Shown here: piece by piece, positions 36,101 to 42,157 of the stretch
Numbering within the stretch: position 1 is the stretch's first letter
Layout of the letters: every line of letters begins with the position of its first letter
Position numbers and translations under genes: made by a program
NCBI GenBank assembly: GCA_030323885.1
Contig: CM059187.1
Span: 132,314,424-132,378,423 of the forward strand
From: Branchipolynoe longqiensis
Taxonomy: Eukaryota; Annelida; Polychaeta; Phyllodocida; Polynoidae
Direction of reading: 5' to 3'
Length of the DNA stretch: 64,000 nucleotides
Notes under the pieces: generated by a model
The model's database searches: none
Seen by the model: the letters and a program-made list of their open reading frames with translations, nothing else
What the model was told of the DNA's origin: nothing

Positions 36101-37544
36101 AGCTTTCCTTTATATGTGGTGATAATGATCCCCGATACCCCCCATCCGTTAGCCAATGAGAAGCGATTTTGGTACACATGTCGAAACCTGTTCGCGCACT
36201 CCCGATCACAATGATCGAGGACAACACGGCGGCGACGCCTCGCGTGGATGTCAACATACCTATTAACACACACACTTGATAGAAGAAGGAACTGCTATCC
36301 AACCACGATGCAGGAGTAGTGTGATGCCTACGTCACAAGCAAATCCTCAATATTGAGGGCATTCGACTGGGCCTCTCTATGCGAATATCAAAATATTTCC
36401 TAACAAATTTCTATTCGACTAGCACCGGAAGTGGGTTCATATACCGATGATTCGGATGTATGTTGTGGCTCCATCCGTTCCATCCGTAAATCTTGCGGTT
36501 AGAAAGGGCCAAGTTGAATGCCTCCATTGTTATGCCAGATAGTTATTGTCCGACAAATGCCCTAAACGTTTAGTGGTGTATTTGGAGCATCTAGCTGTCC
36601 ATCTTCATGTGGGTCAGTAGATAAGATTCACCCGGTACTTGTAGTACACAGGTGAATGACAAAGTAGTCTAAATATGGGCGAAAATAGCTTTAGTATGGA
36701 ATATGACCTAGAAACTGTGGCTCCAGTATCAAATGGCTACCCATATAGGGACAGAGTTGGTGAAATGGGAGAGAATGCAAAAAGACAAGATGGCAGCCGC
36801 AGAACGCCGTCGATTTCACTTTTAAATTGCATTAAACTAGTTATTATATTATATTTTTCAACTCAAAGGTAGCAGCCTATCAATAAGACATATGTAAAGA
36901 ATAAATGTTGCTTCTTAGATTGTGAAATTAGGCTCTCAATTCATTGACCCGTTTTTTCGACAGCTTTTACATAGGGTTTGTTTGCAGCCCTACTGCAGCA
37001 GTACGGGGTGAATCTTGTATCTAGTGGGTCAGTAGCAGTCCATCAGAACAGCGTCTAAATTTACATCAGCGCTAAAGGGTGAGGATCATGTGATGCTATA
37101 GACATTGGAGGCATTCGACTGGGACCTTTCTATCCGCAAGATTTATGGATGGAGCGGATGGAGCCACAACACACATCCGAATCATATGTATAGAAACCCA
37201 CTTCCTGTCCCAGTCGAATATTTATTTGTAAGGAAATATTTTGATATTCGCATAGAGAGGCCCAGTCGAATGCCTCCAGTGGCTGTAACTATTGATATCA
37301 TCTCTACTGCAATATATTTATGTTTGTGGAGAGGCATTCAAATCATAAGCACCTGCTTGCTTCTTTTTTTCTTTCTTTAATAATTATTTGTTTAAATGTG
37401 TCTCCCCCCCCCCCCCCCCAGGCGGCAATTTACGGCATGGCTCAAAGCATTCCCGATCGATCACTTGTGGCTGAAATTGCCTCCTGCTTCTTCGATGCTT
37501 ACTACGACACCACAGCAACACCTACCAGCAACGGAAAGCACTGA
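6116..37544 (+). CDS. SGPL1: sphingosine-1-phosphate lyase, 15 coding exons
   Basis: Coding exons: 6116-6142, 10634-10778, 12138-12310, 13382-13421, 14362-14441, 15160-15288, 19005-19096, 20248-20284, 20933-21040, 22083-22292, 23021-23141, 24961-25078, 25938-26084, 28278-28398, 37422-37544. Phases match at all 14 junctions; the 1671-nt sum gives 556 residues (human enzyme 568). The enzyme is a pyridoxal-phosphate (PLP)-dependent lyase of the endoplasmic reticulum. It cleaves phosphorylated sphingoid bases to a fatty aldehyde and phosphoethanolamine, the exit step of sphingolipid breakdown. Seen: one N-terminal membrane segment (about residues 33-54), then the group II decarboxylase-type PLP fold with [15 protein letters not shown] and the Schiff-base lysine in ADHHK-YGYAPKG (Lys347). 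No exon has a stop or frameshift. The start is the only ATG that gives a short phase-0 first exon; exon 1 is the least certain. Confidence 0.95.
6831..6875 (+). repeat. fragment of Mutator-like MITE family A
   Basis: TAGATAAACGATTCACCCC followed by a diverged inner piece ending GGTGAA; a short relic directly upstream of the full copy. Confidence 0.5.
6970..7377 (+). mobile_element. Mutator-like MITE family A, copy A1
   Basis: 408 bp with ends TAGATAAAAGATTCACCC and the inverted counterpart ending TATCTA, flanked by the perfect 9-bp duplication GTTCTTCAC (6961-6969 and 7378-7386). A 9-bp target duplication is typical of Mutator-like elements. No coding capacity. It carries AAGATGGCGGC (7141-7151), a full YY1-type site. 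It lies in SGPL1 intron 1. Confidence 0.88.
7825..8019 (-). repeat. MITE family A fragment A2
   Basis: Inverted, 5'-truncated and diverged copy of the same family, ending GGTGAATCTTTTAAG...TATCTAG. Confidence 0.75.
8020..8990. other. SGPL1 intron 1, nothing recognised
   Basis: Only homopolymer G runs (8341-8352, 8425-8437) and short AT-rich sequence seen. No coding or RNA signal. Confidence 0.5.
9000..9165 (+). repeat. tRNA-derived SINE, 3' part
   Basis: Body and tail of the common SINE of this window: GAGTGGGAAATCGGGTCA, GCAGCACTATAAAGT and the tail motif ending in GTTGCCAGGATGTAAAAC. The tRNA head is missing. Confidence 0.75.
9166..10633. other. SGPL1 intron 1, unassigned
   Basis: AT-rich. 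Two related blocks (about 9800-9870 and 10315-10375) share GGACAAGTGAACA and may be arms of an old element. No gene seen. Confidence 0.4.
10634..10778 (+). CDS. SGPL1: SGPL1 exon 2, membrane anchor
   Basis: Residues 10-57 plus one base. Contains EPWQII and a hydrophobic stretch to about residue 54, followed by FQPES, which aligns with the single transmembrane anchor of animal S1P lyases. Acceptor CACAG|GCC, donor AAA|GTAAGT. Confidence 0.93.
11966..12030. repeat. (CA)n / (CG)n microsatellite
   Basis: Alternating CACACA with CGCGCG interruptions in SGPL1 intron 2. The rest of that intron (10779-11960) holds no recognised feature. Confidence 0.9.
12138..12310 (+). CDS. SGPL1: SGPL1 exon 3
   Basis: Residues 58-115: basic juxtamembrane linker and the start of the cytosolic part, ending at the conserved LPAQG block. 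Acceptor TGCAG|GCC, donor GAG|GTCAGA, phase 0. Confidence 0.93.
12719..13055 (+). repeat. tRNA-derived SINE, full length
   Basis: Best complete copy of the family. The tRNA-like head has an A-box region (GATGGCCGAATGAGTTAGAG) and a B-box-like GCGTTTGAACCC, then a body (TTGGCATTATTAGGATAG, GTTAGCTCAGTGACAGGATA), then the tail GACCTTAGATGTTGCTAGGA and AAACAAACAAACAA. Box A and box B imply RNA polymerase III origin; the tail is probably shared with a partner LINE. It lies in SGPL1 intron 3. Confidence 0.85.
13382..13421 (+). CDS. SGPL1: SGPL1 exon 4 (40 nt)
   Basis: Small exon, residues 116-128 plus one base; [11 protein letters not shown] matches the conserved VLEKLKEY helix. Acceptor TTCAG|AAA, donor TGG|GTGCGT. 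Confidence 0.9.
13701..14243. mobile_element. DNA element with 19-bp inverted ends
   Basis: GGGTCATTCTCAGAAACTG at 13701-13719 and CAGTTTCTGAGAACGACCC at 14225-14243 are inverted copies with one mismatch. No coding capacity. It sits in SGPL1 intron 4 and contains a G run near 14079. Confidence 0.7.
14362..14441 (+). CDS. SGPL1: SGPL1 exon 5
   Basis: Residues 129-155, with the conserved SGTVYSGE motif near the substrate site. Acceptor TTCAG|TCG, donor AAG|GTGAGG, phase 0. Confidence 0.93.
14727..14905 (-). repeat. dispersed repeat D
   Basis: Inverted copy of the sequence at 60345-60515, sharing AAGCCTGGGTACCCAGGCTT and a CTATGGACAG block. A partial copy lies at 24150-24260. Class unknown. 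Confidence 0.7.
15160..15288 (+). CDS. SGPL1: SGPL1 exon 6
   Basis: Residues 156-198, with [13 protein letters not shown] and the MEAEVVRM helix of the PLP-fold entry region. Acceptor TGCAG|GTT, donor TCG|GTAAGT, phase 0. Confidence 0.95.
15379..15706. mobile_element. MITE family B, copy 1
   Basis: Inverted ends TTAAAGTTCCATAGTCCGA and TCGGACTATGCAACTTTA, no coding capacity. Sister copy at 21247-21601; a half copy lies near 51760-51898. Confidence 0.75.
15923..16103 (-). repeat. tRNA-derived repeat E, intact copy
   Basis: On the minus strand a tRNA-like core (GCCTAGGTGGTGTAATGG, then GGTTCGAGTCCCGC, then TCTAGGC) can form an acceptor stem and T arm, but the anticodon stem does not pair, so it is not a functional tRNA. 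The copy is uninterrupted and serves as the empty-site reference for the interrupted copy just downstream. Confidence 0.75.
16241..16343 (-). repeat. tRNA-derived repeat E, interrupted copy, first part
   Basis: Nearly identical to 15923-16030. It continues at 17749-17827 after the inserted element and ends with the 7-bp duplication CACCTAG. Confidence 0.78.
16344..17741. mobile_element. DNA element with TAGGTATGTTG ends, inserted in repeat E
   Basis: Ends TAGGTATGTTG and CAACATACCTA, flanked by CACCTAG on both sides (16337-16343, 17742-17748). Inside lies a tandem array of about four diverged monomers of roughly 175 bp (16855-17530), each with a run of TTAATTA and a TTGATGCAGCC-like block. 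No transposase seen. A second, internally deleted and inverted copy lies at about 35500-36262. Confidence 0.82.
17749..17827 (-). repeat. tRNA-derived repeat E, interrupted copy, second part
   Basis: Continuation of the copy broken at 16343; matches 16030-16103 with one or two changes. Confidence 0.78.
17852..18310. mobile_element. foldback-like element, half copy 2
   Basis: The left end resembles 1695-1764 (GGGACTTTC, then TTCTCT and GGTGGCAGCA), followed by a G-rich minisatellite (17921-18308) of the same unit. The C-rich arm and right end are absent, so it is truncated at the middle. Confidence 0.6.
18445..18684 (+). repeat. tRNA-derived SINE, head and body
   Basis: tRNA-like head (GTGGCCGAATCGGTAGAG, then GGGAGTTCAACACG) and body to TGGTCTCCCATTGGGGCAG, where it joins an inverted tail. 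Confidence 0.8.
18689..18801 (-). repeat. tRNA-derived SINE, inverted tail
   Basis: Inverted 3' part (TTTGTTTGTTATTG, TTTTACGTCCTAGCAACAT, to TGCCCCACTGGG). Together with 18445-18684 it forms a head-to-head hairpin arrangement. Confidence 0.78.
19005..19096 (+). CDS. SGPL1: SGPL1 exon 7
   Basis: Residues 199-228 plus two bases. Begins in the TSGGTESIL motif that contacts the cofactor phosphate and continues through ACKAYRD. Acceptor AACAG|ATG, donor AAT|GTGAGC. Confidence 0.95.
19493..19717 (+). repeat. tRNA-derived SINE, head and body
   Basis: Head GATGGGGTGGTCGCATTGG with B box GCGTTCGAATCC, body to CCCAGTGGGGC. Same truncation point as at 18684. Confidence 0.8.
19718..19925 (-). repeat. 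tRNA-derived SINE, inverted body and tail
   Basis: Inverted copy from the tail (TTTTACATCCTTGCAACATC) through CTATCCTATTAATGCCGAG. Confidence 0.78.
19922..20026 (+). repeat. tRNA-derived SINE tail
   Basis: Starts with CAGTGGGGCAGCATTACGAG and ends after GTTGCTAGGAAGTAAA. Third piece of a mixed-orientation cluster. Confidence 0.75.
20248..20284 (+). CDS. SGPL1: SGPL1 exon 8 (37 nt)
   Basis: Residues 229-241; carries the VHAAFDK segment whose His stacks on the cofactor ring in this family. Acceptor GACAG|ATT, donor AAG|GTGAGT. Confidence 0.93.
20696..20888. mobile_element. pogo/Tc1-like MITE
   Basis: 193 bp with ends CAGTAAAACCTCTCTAA and its inverted counterpart ending GGTTTTACTG, flanked by TA on both sides (20694-20695, 20889-20890). 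The TA duplication and CAGT ends fit the pogo branch of Tc1/mariner. A single end of the same family is at 1020-1053. It lies in SGPL1 intron 8. Confidence 0.85.
20933..21040 (+). CDS. SGPL1: SGPL1 exon 9
   Basis: Residues 242-277: [12 protein letters not shown] then [13 protein letters not shown], standard for the family. Acceptor CACAG|GCT, donor GTG|GTGAGT, phase 0. Confidence 0.95.
21247..21601. mobile_element. MITE family B, copy 2
   Basis: Ends TTTAAAGCTGCACAGTCCGAT and ATCGGACTATGCAGCTTTA are inverted copies. No coding capacity; lies in SGPL1 intron 9. Confidence 0.78.
22083..22292 (+). CDS. SGPL1: SGPL1 exon 10, PLP-binding core
   Basis: Residues 278-347. Contains [10 protein letters not shown], the cofactor-nitrogen Asp in HVDCCLGGF (Cys where the human enzyme has Ala) and ends exactly with the catalytic lysine of SADHHK. 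This exon is clearly more GC-rich than its flanks. Acceptor CGCAG|ATT, donor AAG|GTAAGT. Confidence 0.96.
22668..22780 (+). repeat. tRNA-derived SINE fragment
   Basis: Diverged head and first body part (AGCCGAATGAGTTGGGAG to ATTACTAGGATAGGGCAAGG). Confidence 0.65.
23021..23141 (+). CDS. SGPL1: SGPL1 exon 11
   Basis: Residues 348-387 plus one base: YGYAPKGSS after the catalytic lysine, then GGIYASPT. Its last 23 bases and the donor are repeated about 350 bases downstream on the far side of a SINE (see findings). Acceptor TTCAG|TAT, donor GCAG|GTTGGT, which is a weak donor. Confidence 0.94.
23164..23467 (+). repeat. tRNA-derived SINE beside SGPL1 exon 11
   Basis: Full-length copy starting 22 bases after the exon 11 donor, ending GTTGCTAAGACGTAAAA. 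It is flanked by about 43-bp direct repeats (23119-23163 and 23468-23512) that include the exon end and donor. Confidence 0.85.
24150..24260 (+). repeat. dispersed repeat D, partial
   Basis: Shares TATGCTGTCCATAGCATATA and AAGCCCGGGTACCCAGGCTT with 60345-60515. Confidence 0.7.
24961..25078 (+). CDS. SGPL1: SGPL1 exon 12
   Basis: Residues 388-426 plus two bases: [13 protein letters not shown] and GEDGYVDAT. Acceptor TTCAG|GTA, donor CGC|GTTAGT (non-optimal). Confidence 0.94.
25181..25265 (+). repeat. tRNA-derived SINE head fragment
   Basis: GGAGGCCGAAATTGTAGAG, B box GAGTTCGGTTCCGG and AGTCAAACCAATGACTTA, then unrelated sequence. Confidence 0.7.
25938..26084 (+). CDS. SGPL1: SGPL1 exon 13
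   Basis: Residues 427-475 plus two bases: small C-terminal domain with [17 protein letters not shown] and [11 protein letters not shown]. Acceptor CACAG|ACT, donor CAG|GTGAGG. Confidence 0.94.
26172..26246 (+). repeat. SINE tail fragment
   Basis: GTCCTGATATGACCTTAGAT, GTTGCCAGGACG and a CAACCAACCAACC end. Confidence 0.7.
26283..26350 (+). repeat. tRNA-like sequence related to repeat E
   Basis: GCCTAGGTAGTGTAATGG then GGGTTCAAAGCC and a closing CTAGG. Resembles the minus-strand tRNA core at 15957-16027; diverged and not a functional tRNA. Confidence 0.5.
26925..27106 (+). repeat. tRNA-derived SINE, interrupted, first part
   Basis: B box GGGAGTTCGAATCC through body to GGTGCCAGCAACC; an internal 28-base duplication (GGATAATGTGAC...) is present. 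It continues at 28013. Confidence 0.75.
27107..28012. mobile_element. DNA element inserted in a SINE
   Basis: About 906 bp with inverted ends GGGGCCGTATGCAGGAGTC and the counterpart CTGCATATGGCCCC. Inside are two direct copies (27275-27470, 27500-27670) and one inverted copy (27690-27840) of a block marked by GACAGAATTAAATA and TTTTCGAATCGACGAATG. Related pieces occur at 35330-35410 and 42830-42950. No transposase seen. Confidence 0.75.
28013..28258 (+). repeat. tRNA-derived SINE, interrupted, second part with GCGAGCGT array
   Basis: Continuation from CTTCCAGTGAAGCAGCAC to the tail CACCTTAGATGTTGCCAGGA. Between the body and the tail lies a microsatellite of GCGTGCGAGCGA-like units (28077-28210) that replaced part of the SINE. 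Confidence 0.75.
28278..28398 (+). CDS. SGPL1: SGPL1 exon 14
   Basis: Residues 476-516: [15 protein letters not shown] and DPKAKAGG. Acceptor GCCAG|CAT lies only about 20 bases after the tail of an interrupted SINE. Donor CAG|GTACGC, phase 0. Confidence 0.94.
28789..29051. mobile_element. MITE family C, copy 1
   Basis: About 260 bp with ends CAGGATCCGTACAGGGTCTG and a diverged right end (TATGGAATCTG); interior rich in CTTGAAAAGCCTTGAATT-like blocks. CTATAG flanks both sides. Sister copy at 61774-62051 with better conserved ends. Confidence 0.7.
29097..29150 (+). repeat. SINE tail fragment
   Basis: CGTCCTGATGTGACCTTAGA through GTAAAATTCCAACAAGCAA. Confidence 0.65.
29361..29835. mobile_element. 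foldback-like element, copy 3
   Basis: The left end (29361-29428) is the inverted match of 3412-3474 (shared GACGAGAGAG/CTCTCTCGTC and GCACCATGCCGGTCTC). The G-rich arm (29433-29722), the same central spacer as copy 1 (29722-29756, inverted) and a short C-rich arm to 29835 follow; the far end is lost. It lies in the last SGPL1 intron. Confidence 0.65.
29885..30150 (+). repeat. Ngaro split direct repeat A1
   Basis: Starts GTCCATGTTAGCGCTAACAT; repeated as A2 at 34850-35115 with only a few substitutions. Presumably holds the promoter. Confidence 0.9.
30201..31346 (+). pseudogene. Ngaro-type Gag, frameshifted
   Basis: Starts at ATG 30201 ([12 protein letters not shown]) and ends at TAA 31344-31346. 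Coding signal moves between frames near 30300-30345, near 30560-30600 and near 31135, so at least three indels are present. Recognisable parts in order: a basic N terminus, a short coiled coil (about 30345-30440), an Arg/Ser-rich stretch, a helical capsid-like region with tryptophans (30730-31060), and a C-terminal Cys/His domain (31141-31263) with C and H residues spaced like a nucleocapsid zinc-binding module. The last codons are TCG GGT TTT CAG TAA, which contain the candidate -1 slip site. No restored sequence is given. Confidence 0.7.
31335..33769 (+). pseudogene. Ngaro-type Pol: reverse transcriptase and RNase H, frameshifted
   Basis: The Pol frame opens at 31272, in the -1 frame relative to the end of Gag. 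After a Pro/Thr-rich linker comes the RT: a GALLGPF block, [19 protein letters not shown], and the catalytic YLDD at 32829-32840, then LSPAKC. RNase H follows with [19 protein letters not shown] and LADALSR. Frame breaks lie near 31700-31770, near 32260 and near 33335 (inside the RNase H start). Stop TAG at 33767. The catalytic residues themselves are kept; the breaks make it inactive. Confidence 0.82.
33771..34761 (+). pseudogene. Ngaro-type tyrosine recombinase, frameshifted
   Basis: The N-terminal part is in one frame to about 34135 ([17 protein letters not shown]), the catalytic part in another (34140-34761). Catalytic signature: Arg in [16 protein letters not shown] with His and Arg at 34600-34611, a Trp in GVWRSDAM, and the nucleophile Tyr in MYTYV. 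The enzyme integrates the circular DNA copy. The stop codon lies inside repeat B1. One frame break, near 34130. Confidence 0.8.
34756..34849 (+). repeat. Ngaro split direct repeat B1
   Basis: Starts GGTTGAGATTGCCGACG (containing the recombinase stop codon), includes AATAAA and ends GTGAATT directly abutting A2, which represents the circle junction. Confidence 0.9.
34850..35115 (+). repeat. Ngaro split direct repeat A2
   Basis: Copy of A1, joined directly to B1. A 44-base spacer separates it from B2. Confidence 0.9.
35160..35253 (+). repeat. Ngaro split direct repeat B2
   Basis: Copy of B1; its final ATT is the point where host sequence resumes. Confidence 0.9.
35254..35480. repeat. host repeat flanking the Ngaro element and its sister copy
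   Basis: 35254 resumes ATTTCAACCCC and ATATTCATGGTTCTAAATAA. The same passage occurs without interruption at 35406-35480 (AATAACATTATTTCAACCCC), so the second copy shows the unoccupied target. Confidence 0.8.
35500..36262 (-). mobile_element. TAGGTATGTTG element, internally deleted inverted copy
   Basis: Its right edge (GTCAACATACCTA, ending 36262) and parts 35500-35640 and 36100-36262 match the inverted ends of the element at 16344-17741. The tandem 175-bp monomers are absent. Confidence 0.7.
36618..37023 (+). mobile_element. Mutator-like MITE family A, copy A3
   Basis: 406 bp, flanked by the perfect 9-bp duplication GTGGGTCAG (36609-36617 and 37024-37032). The YY1-type motif has one change (AAGATGGCAGC). 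Confidence 0.88.
37422..37544 (+). CDS. SGPL1: SGPL1 exon 15 and stop
   Basis: Residues 517-556 and [22 protein letters not shown] matches the family C terminus. The polypyrimidine tract is a run of about 16 C directly before the acceptor AG. The preceding intron is 9 kb and holds the Ngaro element. Confidence 0.95.
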   Translation, partial: AAIYGMAQSIPDRSLVAEIASCFFDAYYDTTATPTSNGKH

Positions 37545-37765
37545 TAGTTCGTCGACAAGCCACGAGAGATGGAATCCATGTCGAATTATACTTCTGCGTC
37601 TCTACGTCTGGGCATGCACGTTTGCATGATTTACAGTATGGTTGCATAATTGATGCTATTCACGCCGCGGGCATGTTGAAAACATACGGAGGCCACATAC
37701 GCATCTGTGAGGCGCCGCTGTATGAAAAGTAATGTGAATACTTTTTCGTTGACCAATACCTCTCG

Positions 37766-38230
37766 AAATCACTCAAATTTGAGGATATTCATTTTTTAAA
37801 CTACCATATTTATCTTTGCATAGCTGTTTTCTATCTATTGGACAATTTTCATGAAGATTGGGTGACCCTTGCATGGTGATTTTCCCATTCTTTTACTACA
37901 ATGTGACTGTCAACTTCAAGTCTGCATAATTATGGTGGTATCATGTAATGCAGCACTGTCAGCATAGTTATCTGTGCAACACAGTTAAACAACTAGTCTT
38001 AATTAATAAAAGCTTTAAAAGGGTTCAAATATATTTGTTATATATATATTAAGAAAGTTATGCAATTTTGAATTTAAGAAAAGATTGGCAACCAGGGTGA
38101 GCAACTTGTTGACATTGCCTACTGAAATGCATCTAATCTTCATGAAAATTGACCAATACATAGAAAAAAATTATGCAAAAATGAATATGATAGTTTAAAA
38201 TGTGAATATCTTCAAATTTTACTCCCTTAA
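37766..38230. mobile_element. MITE with ~100-bp inverted arms in SGPL1 3' flank
   Basis: Left arm 37769-37866 and right arm 38125-38226 are inverted copies (shared CAATTTTCATGAAGATT, TTTAAACTA, GATATTCA). An AATAAA at 38005-38010 lies in the loop and could serve as the SGPL1 poly(A) signal; the true transcript end is not known. Confidence 0.65.
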
Positions 38231-39335
38231 TTTCTGTCATAGTTCATACACATCAGCACATAGCAGTGTCTTTCTTACTGCCATTTCCAATACCCGACGC
38301 GTACTCGGCCTCATTCTGATGCTTAATTAGGTCATGTGTGAATAGTGTGAATATGTTTGTGATACACACAGGTGATCATTCCAATAATAATTACAAGTTT
38401 CAGAAGTCTAAGTCCTGTTTAATGCAATTCATAAAAGCCGGGTTCCTATGATAATCAAATCAGTGCTACTATTCGACTATTTTGTTTGTTTATATTGTAC
38501 TAATTATTCGCAATCATGTGGCTCTGAAAGTTCGTTAATTAAAGAATCCTTTCCTATGCTAGTATAAGGATATGTAGTGGTATACACAGAATTGAATGAG
38601 TACTTATAAATATGCTCATATTTAATCAATAATGTAATTACTTAGACTTATAAACAATAATTGCTTATGTGTTGGGGCTGGTGTGTTTAATTAGATATAT
38701 GTAAGCAATTGTATGGTAACTGTTTAAATACATCGCAATTCATGCCTCTTCTTAACTCATAATGATATGCCCTCACGACTTGCTGTTAACTATCGTGGTT
38801 TATGCCTGGGTATCGCCATCCTACCGGAAGTTGGTTCTTCATGGCATAAATAACATTCGCATTGACAATGTTTACCTATTTATCGTCAATAATTCAATTT
38901 TGTAAAGATGCAAAGATGAAAATGTTATTGTATATTATTGTAAATGTTCTTTTTGGAGAACCTATGTATTTATTTTATGAGCAATTAATATGCATATTAC
39001 ATTGTATGTATCCTTGCATATAAATTTAAATGACAGTGATGGAATGTATTGTATTATATATATAGCTTGGAAGTAGACGTAATGAAAACTTCAATTCTCC
39101 CTGTGTAACGTACAATTTCATTTCACAAAGCAGTGCTTAAAAGCGCACTTGGAATTTTTGTATACATATATTTTCCGATATTTGTCTGGACAGTATTCAT
39201 ACTGTCTACTTTGTATATCAATCTGATATGTGAAAACGTATGAGGTGTAAAGTTACAAGTAGTCTGCATTGACCAAACTTTATTTAAAAGGCATTTATTA
39301 CCAGGTTCAAAAGAGTTTGGTATGATGTCCCTTAC
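38231..39335. other. intergenic, nothing recognised
   Basis: AT-rich; no coding frame, repeat boundary or RNA signal seen. Confidence 0.45.
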
Positions 39336-39954
39336 CAGGGGCGTAGCCAGAAAAAAAATTGTTGAACAACATTGCACATGCTTTACAGGAAATATATTTT
39401 TTAATTGTACAATAGAATGATTTGTTTAAGTGCTTTTTGTATACATTTTGTATTAGTATGGAAAAAGAGCACAAAATTGTTTGTCGGTGCTTACAGGAAA
39501 TTAATAAAATTATAAGCACAAAATAAAAATGTGGATATACACGATTTTCGTGACGCATGCGCAGAGCGTAATCCAGACTGGACTTGTGGGTCACAGAGTC
39601 TGTGGAGAGACAATTGAGGCTCTGTTAACACTGGCTTTATATTGAGCAACTGGCAGTCTTTTCGGCACAAATGTGGATTTATAGAGAAAACATACTTACC
39701 ATTTTTTAATAATTTTTTATAATTATAGCTGTATCCTATTGATTGATTGATTGATTGAAAAGCTTGATCGTCAGTGTAAAACAATACAGTGATACATTGT
39801 CGACCAACAACACAAGTGTTGTTGTCTATCACCAGGTGTCGTACTAGTCGCAGCAATCGTGTATTACAAAAGATTTAGTATGAAAAAACTATGACGCTGA
39901 AAGAAATTGTTCACACTTGCTTCAGTGTGACAGTGACAATGTGGCTACGCCCTT
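39336..39954. mobile_element. DNA element with CAGGGGCGTAGCCA ends
   Basis: CAGGGGCGTAGCCAG on the left and GTGGCTACGCCCTT on the right are inverted. Such ends are common in animal hAT-type elements. No target duplication was found and no transposase is seen. Confidence 0.5.
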
Positions 39955-39965
39955 GCCGACCGTTA

Positions 39966-40143
39966 CCATCTCCACTTCAGTCAGAGTGAATGACCGCTTG
40001 GTTTAGTTACATGTAATTAGGCTATAGCAGATGTTGGGCCTTAGACAGGACATGCCATCTCTACTTCAGTCAGAGTGAATGACCACTTGGTCTAGTTACA
40101 TATAAATAGGCTATAGCAGATGTTGGGCCTTAGACAGGACATT
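39966..40143 (+). repeat. tandem duplication, 88-bp unit, two copies
   Basis: Two copies starting CCATCTCCACTTCAGTCAGA and CCATCTCTACTTCAGTCAGA, both ending GGGCCTTAGACAGGACAT. Confidence 0.85.
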
Positions 40144-40572
40144 TCAGACGAACTGTCAGCAGGTCCTGTCCTTTGTAGAAAATTGTCCTGTAGACTGTTG
40201 TCTCAACATTGACCTAATGTAATGTAGGATAATATGGGTAATAATTGCATGTGGCGGCATTTGATATGAACACTGTAACACAATGCATATTGGGACTTTT
40301 CATGGATTAAGTTGTACAGTTGATTATGTTTGTGATAATCGAGCAGCTCAGATATTCACATTGCTCGAAACTATACTTTGTGTTGTGATGCCTAGTCTAC
40401 TCTGATGCCATTAAATCGACTTTATTTATGGAGTTTCATATTTCTAGCATACATCCGGTAGTTTGTTTTTCTGTTTGTGTTATCTTTTTGGGGGTATTTC
40501 ACGGATTTCATGTGATTTTGCAACTGATTATTTCATCTATAAAGCAACGTATACATTATATATGCTTTCTAC

Positions 40573-40979
40573 TAGATAAAGGATTCACCCTGTACTCGCA
40601 GTACACAGATGAATACCAGACCTATATAAAAGCGGTCGAAAAAGTGGGGAAATGAAATGAGAGCCTAAATTCACAATCTAAGAAGCAACAATTATTCTTT
40701 TTATATGTCTTCATATTTCCCCACTACCTTTGAGTTGAAAAATATAATAAAACATACAGTTTAATAGAATTTAAAAGTGAAATAGCCGGTGTTCTATCGC
40801 TGCCATATTGTCTTTTTGCATTCTTTCCCATTTCGCCAAATCTGTGCCGATATAAGTAGCCATTTGATATTGGAACCAGGCATTCTACTTCCTGTTCGAT
40901 ACTAAGCTATTTTCGCCCGTATTTAGACTACGTTGTCGTTCATCCGTGTACTACGAGTACAGGGTGAATCTTTTATCAA
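40573..40979 (+). mobile_element. Mutator-like MITE family A, copy A4
   Basis: 407 bp with ends TAGATAAAGGATTCACCC and GGGTGAATCTTTTATCAA; perfect 9-bp duplication GCTTTCTAC (40564-40572, 40980-40988). Internal orientation is inverted relative to A1. Confidence 0.88.
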
Positions 40980-40988
40980 GCTTTCTAC

Positions 40989-41664
40989 CTGCTTTACCAC
41001 CAGGGCTGAAGACTGACGCATTTTACTAACACACTGCTGTCCATACCTACCATAGTAATAAGTATCAAGAGAGCTTATAGAGGAAGTAAAAATATAAACA
41101 TTGTTTAGACTAGCCTAGTCAAAATAAATTTCATCAGTGGGTTCTGACCTTATATGAAATATAAAATTCGTTCCCTAAGGACATGAAGTTGGATGTATTT
41201 GTTTAACTATAAAGAAACTATTTACCTAGATTAATATAAGAATTCAATATAAGAATTTGTTTTAAGAATTATATAAGTAGGCGACATCCCCGATTCCAGA
41301 AGAAATATTGTCAATCGAAGGGTGTATACTCAGGTTTGTTTATTAAATGGTATCAAATTACATTGCTTTGGGGGGTGGGGGGATTGTGTAAGTGCCATCT
41401 AATAATGGTATAAAATTACACGGATTAGCAGGGGGGTGGGAGGGGGGGAGTGACTAATGTTATGGTTTTGTAGGACCATATACAGCTAACAGTCGTGTTG
41501 ACCGCTTCAGAGCCACTTGTAATTTGAAATCCGCCGCCAAAGAATCATTTTAGCTTAGTTTTTTGTGGGGTTTTTTCATTCGTCATCGGAATGCACTATT
41601 TTGTATCACCTTTTTTTTTAAAGAACAATTTTCCAGGGAATGCCCTCTCCTGGATCCTTCCAAA
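40989..41664. other. intergenic, nothing recognised
   Basis: AT-rich with short G runs; no coding or repeat structure seen. Confidence 0.4.
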
Positions 41665-41671
41665 TTCAACC

Positions 41672-41732
41672 TAGATAACAGATTCATCGCTACTGCAGTA
41701 GTCTGAACAGTCAGAGGTGATTCTTTTATCTA
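41672..41732. repeat. MITE family A, 61-bp deletion derivative
   Basis: Only the two ends remain (TAGATAACAGATTCATCGC to GTGATTCTTTTATCTA), with TTCAACC on the left and CCTTCAACC on the right. Confidence 0.75.
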
Positions 41733-41741
41733 CCTTCAACC

Positions 41742-42148
41742 TAGATACAAGATTCACCAGGTACTTGTAGTACACGGGTGAAGATCAGCCTTATATAAAT
41801 ACGGGCGAAAATAGCGTTAGTATGGAACAACAAGTAGAAACTGTGGCTCCAGTATCAAATGGCTACCCATTAGGCACAGAGTTGGTGAAATGGGAGAGAA
41901 TGCAAAAAGACAAGATGGCGGCCGCAGAACGCTGTCGATTTCACTTTTAGATTGCATTAAACTAGATATTATATTATATTTTTCAACTCAAAGGTAGCGG
42001 GCTCTCAATAATACATATGTAAAGAATAAATGTTGCTTCTTAGATTGTGAAATTAGGCTCTCAATTCTTTGACCCGCATTTTCGCCACCTTTTACATAGG
42101 GTTGGTTTGCACCCCTACTGCAGCAGTACGGGGTGAATCTTTTACCTA
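41742..42148 (+). mobile_element. Mutator-like MITE family A, copy A5
   Basis: 407 bp; preceded by CCTTCAACC (41733-41741) and followed by its inverse GGTTGAAGG (42149-42157). Contains AAGATGGCGGC at 41912-41922. Confidence 0.88.
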
Positions 42149-42157
42149 GGTTGAAGG

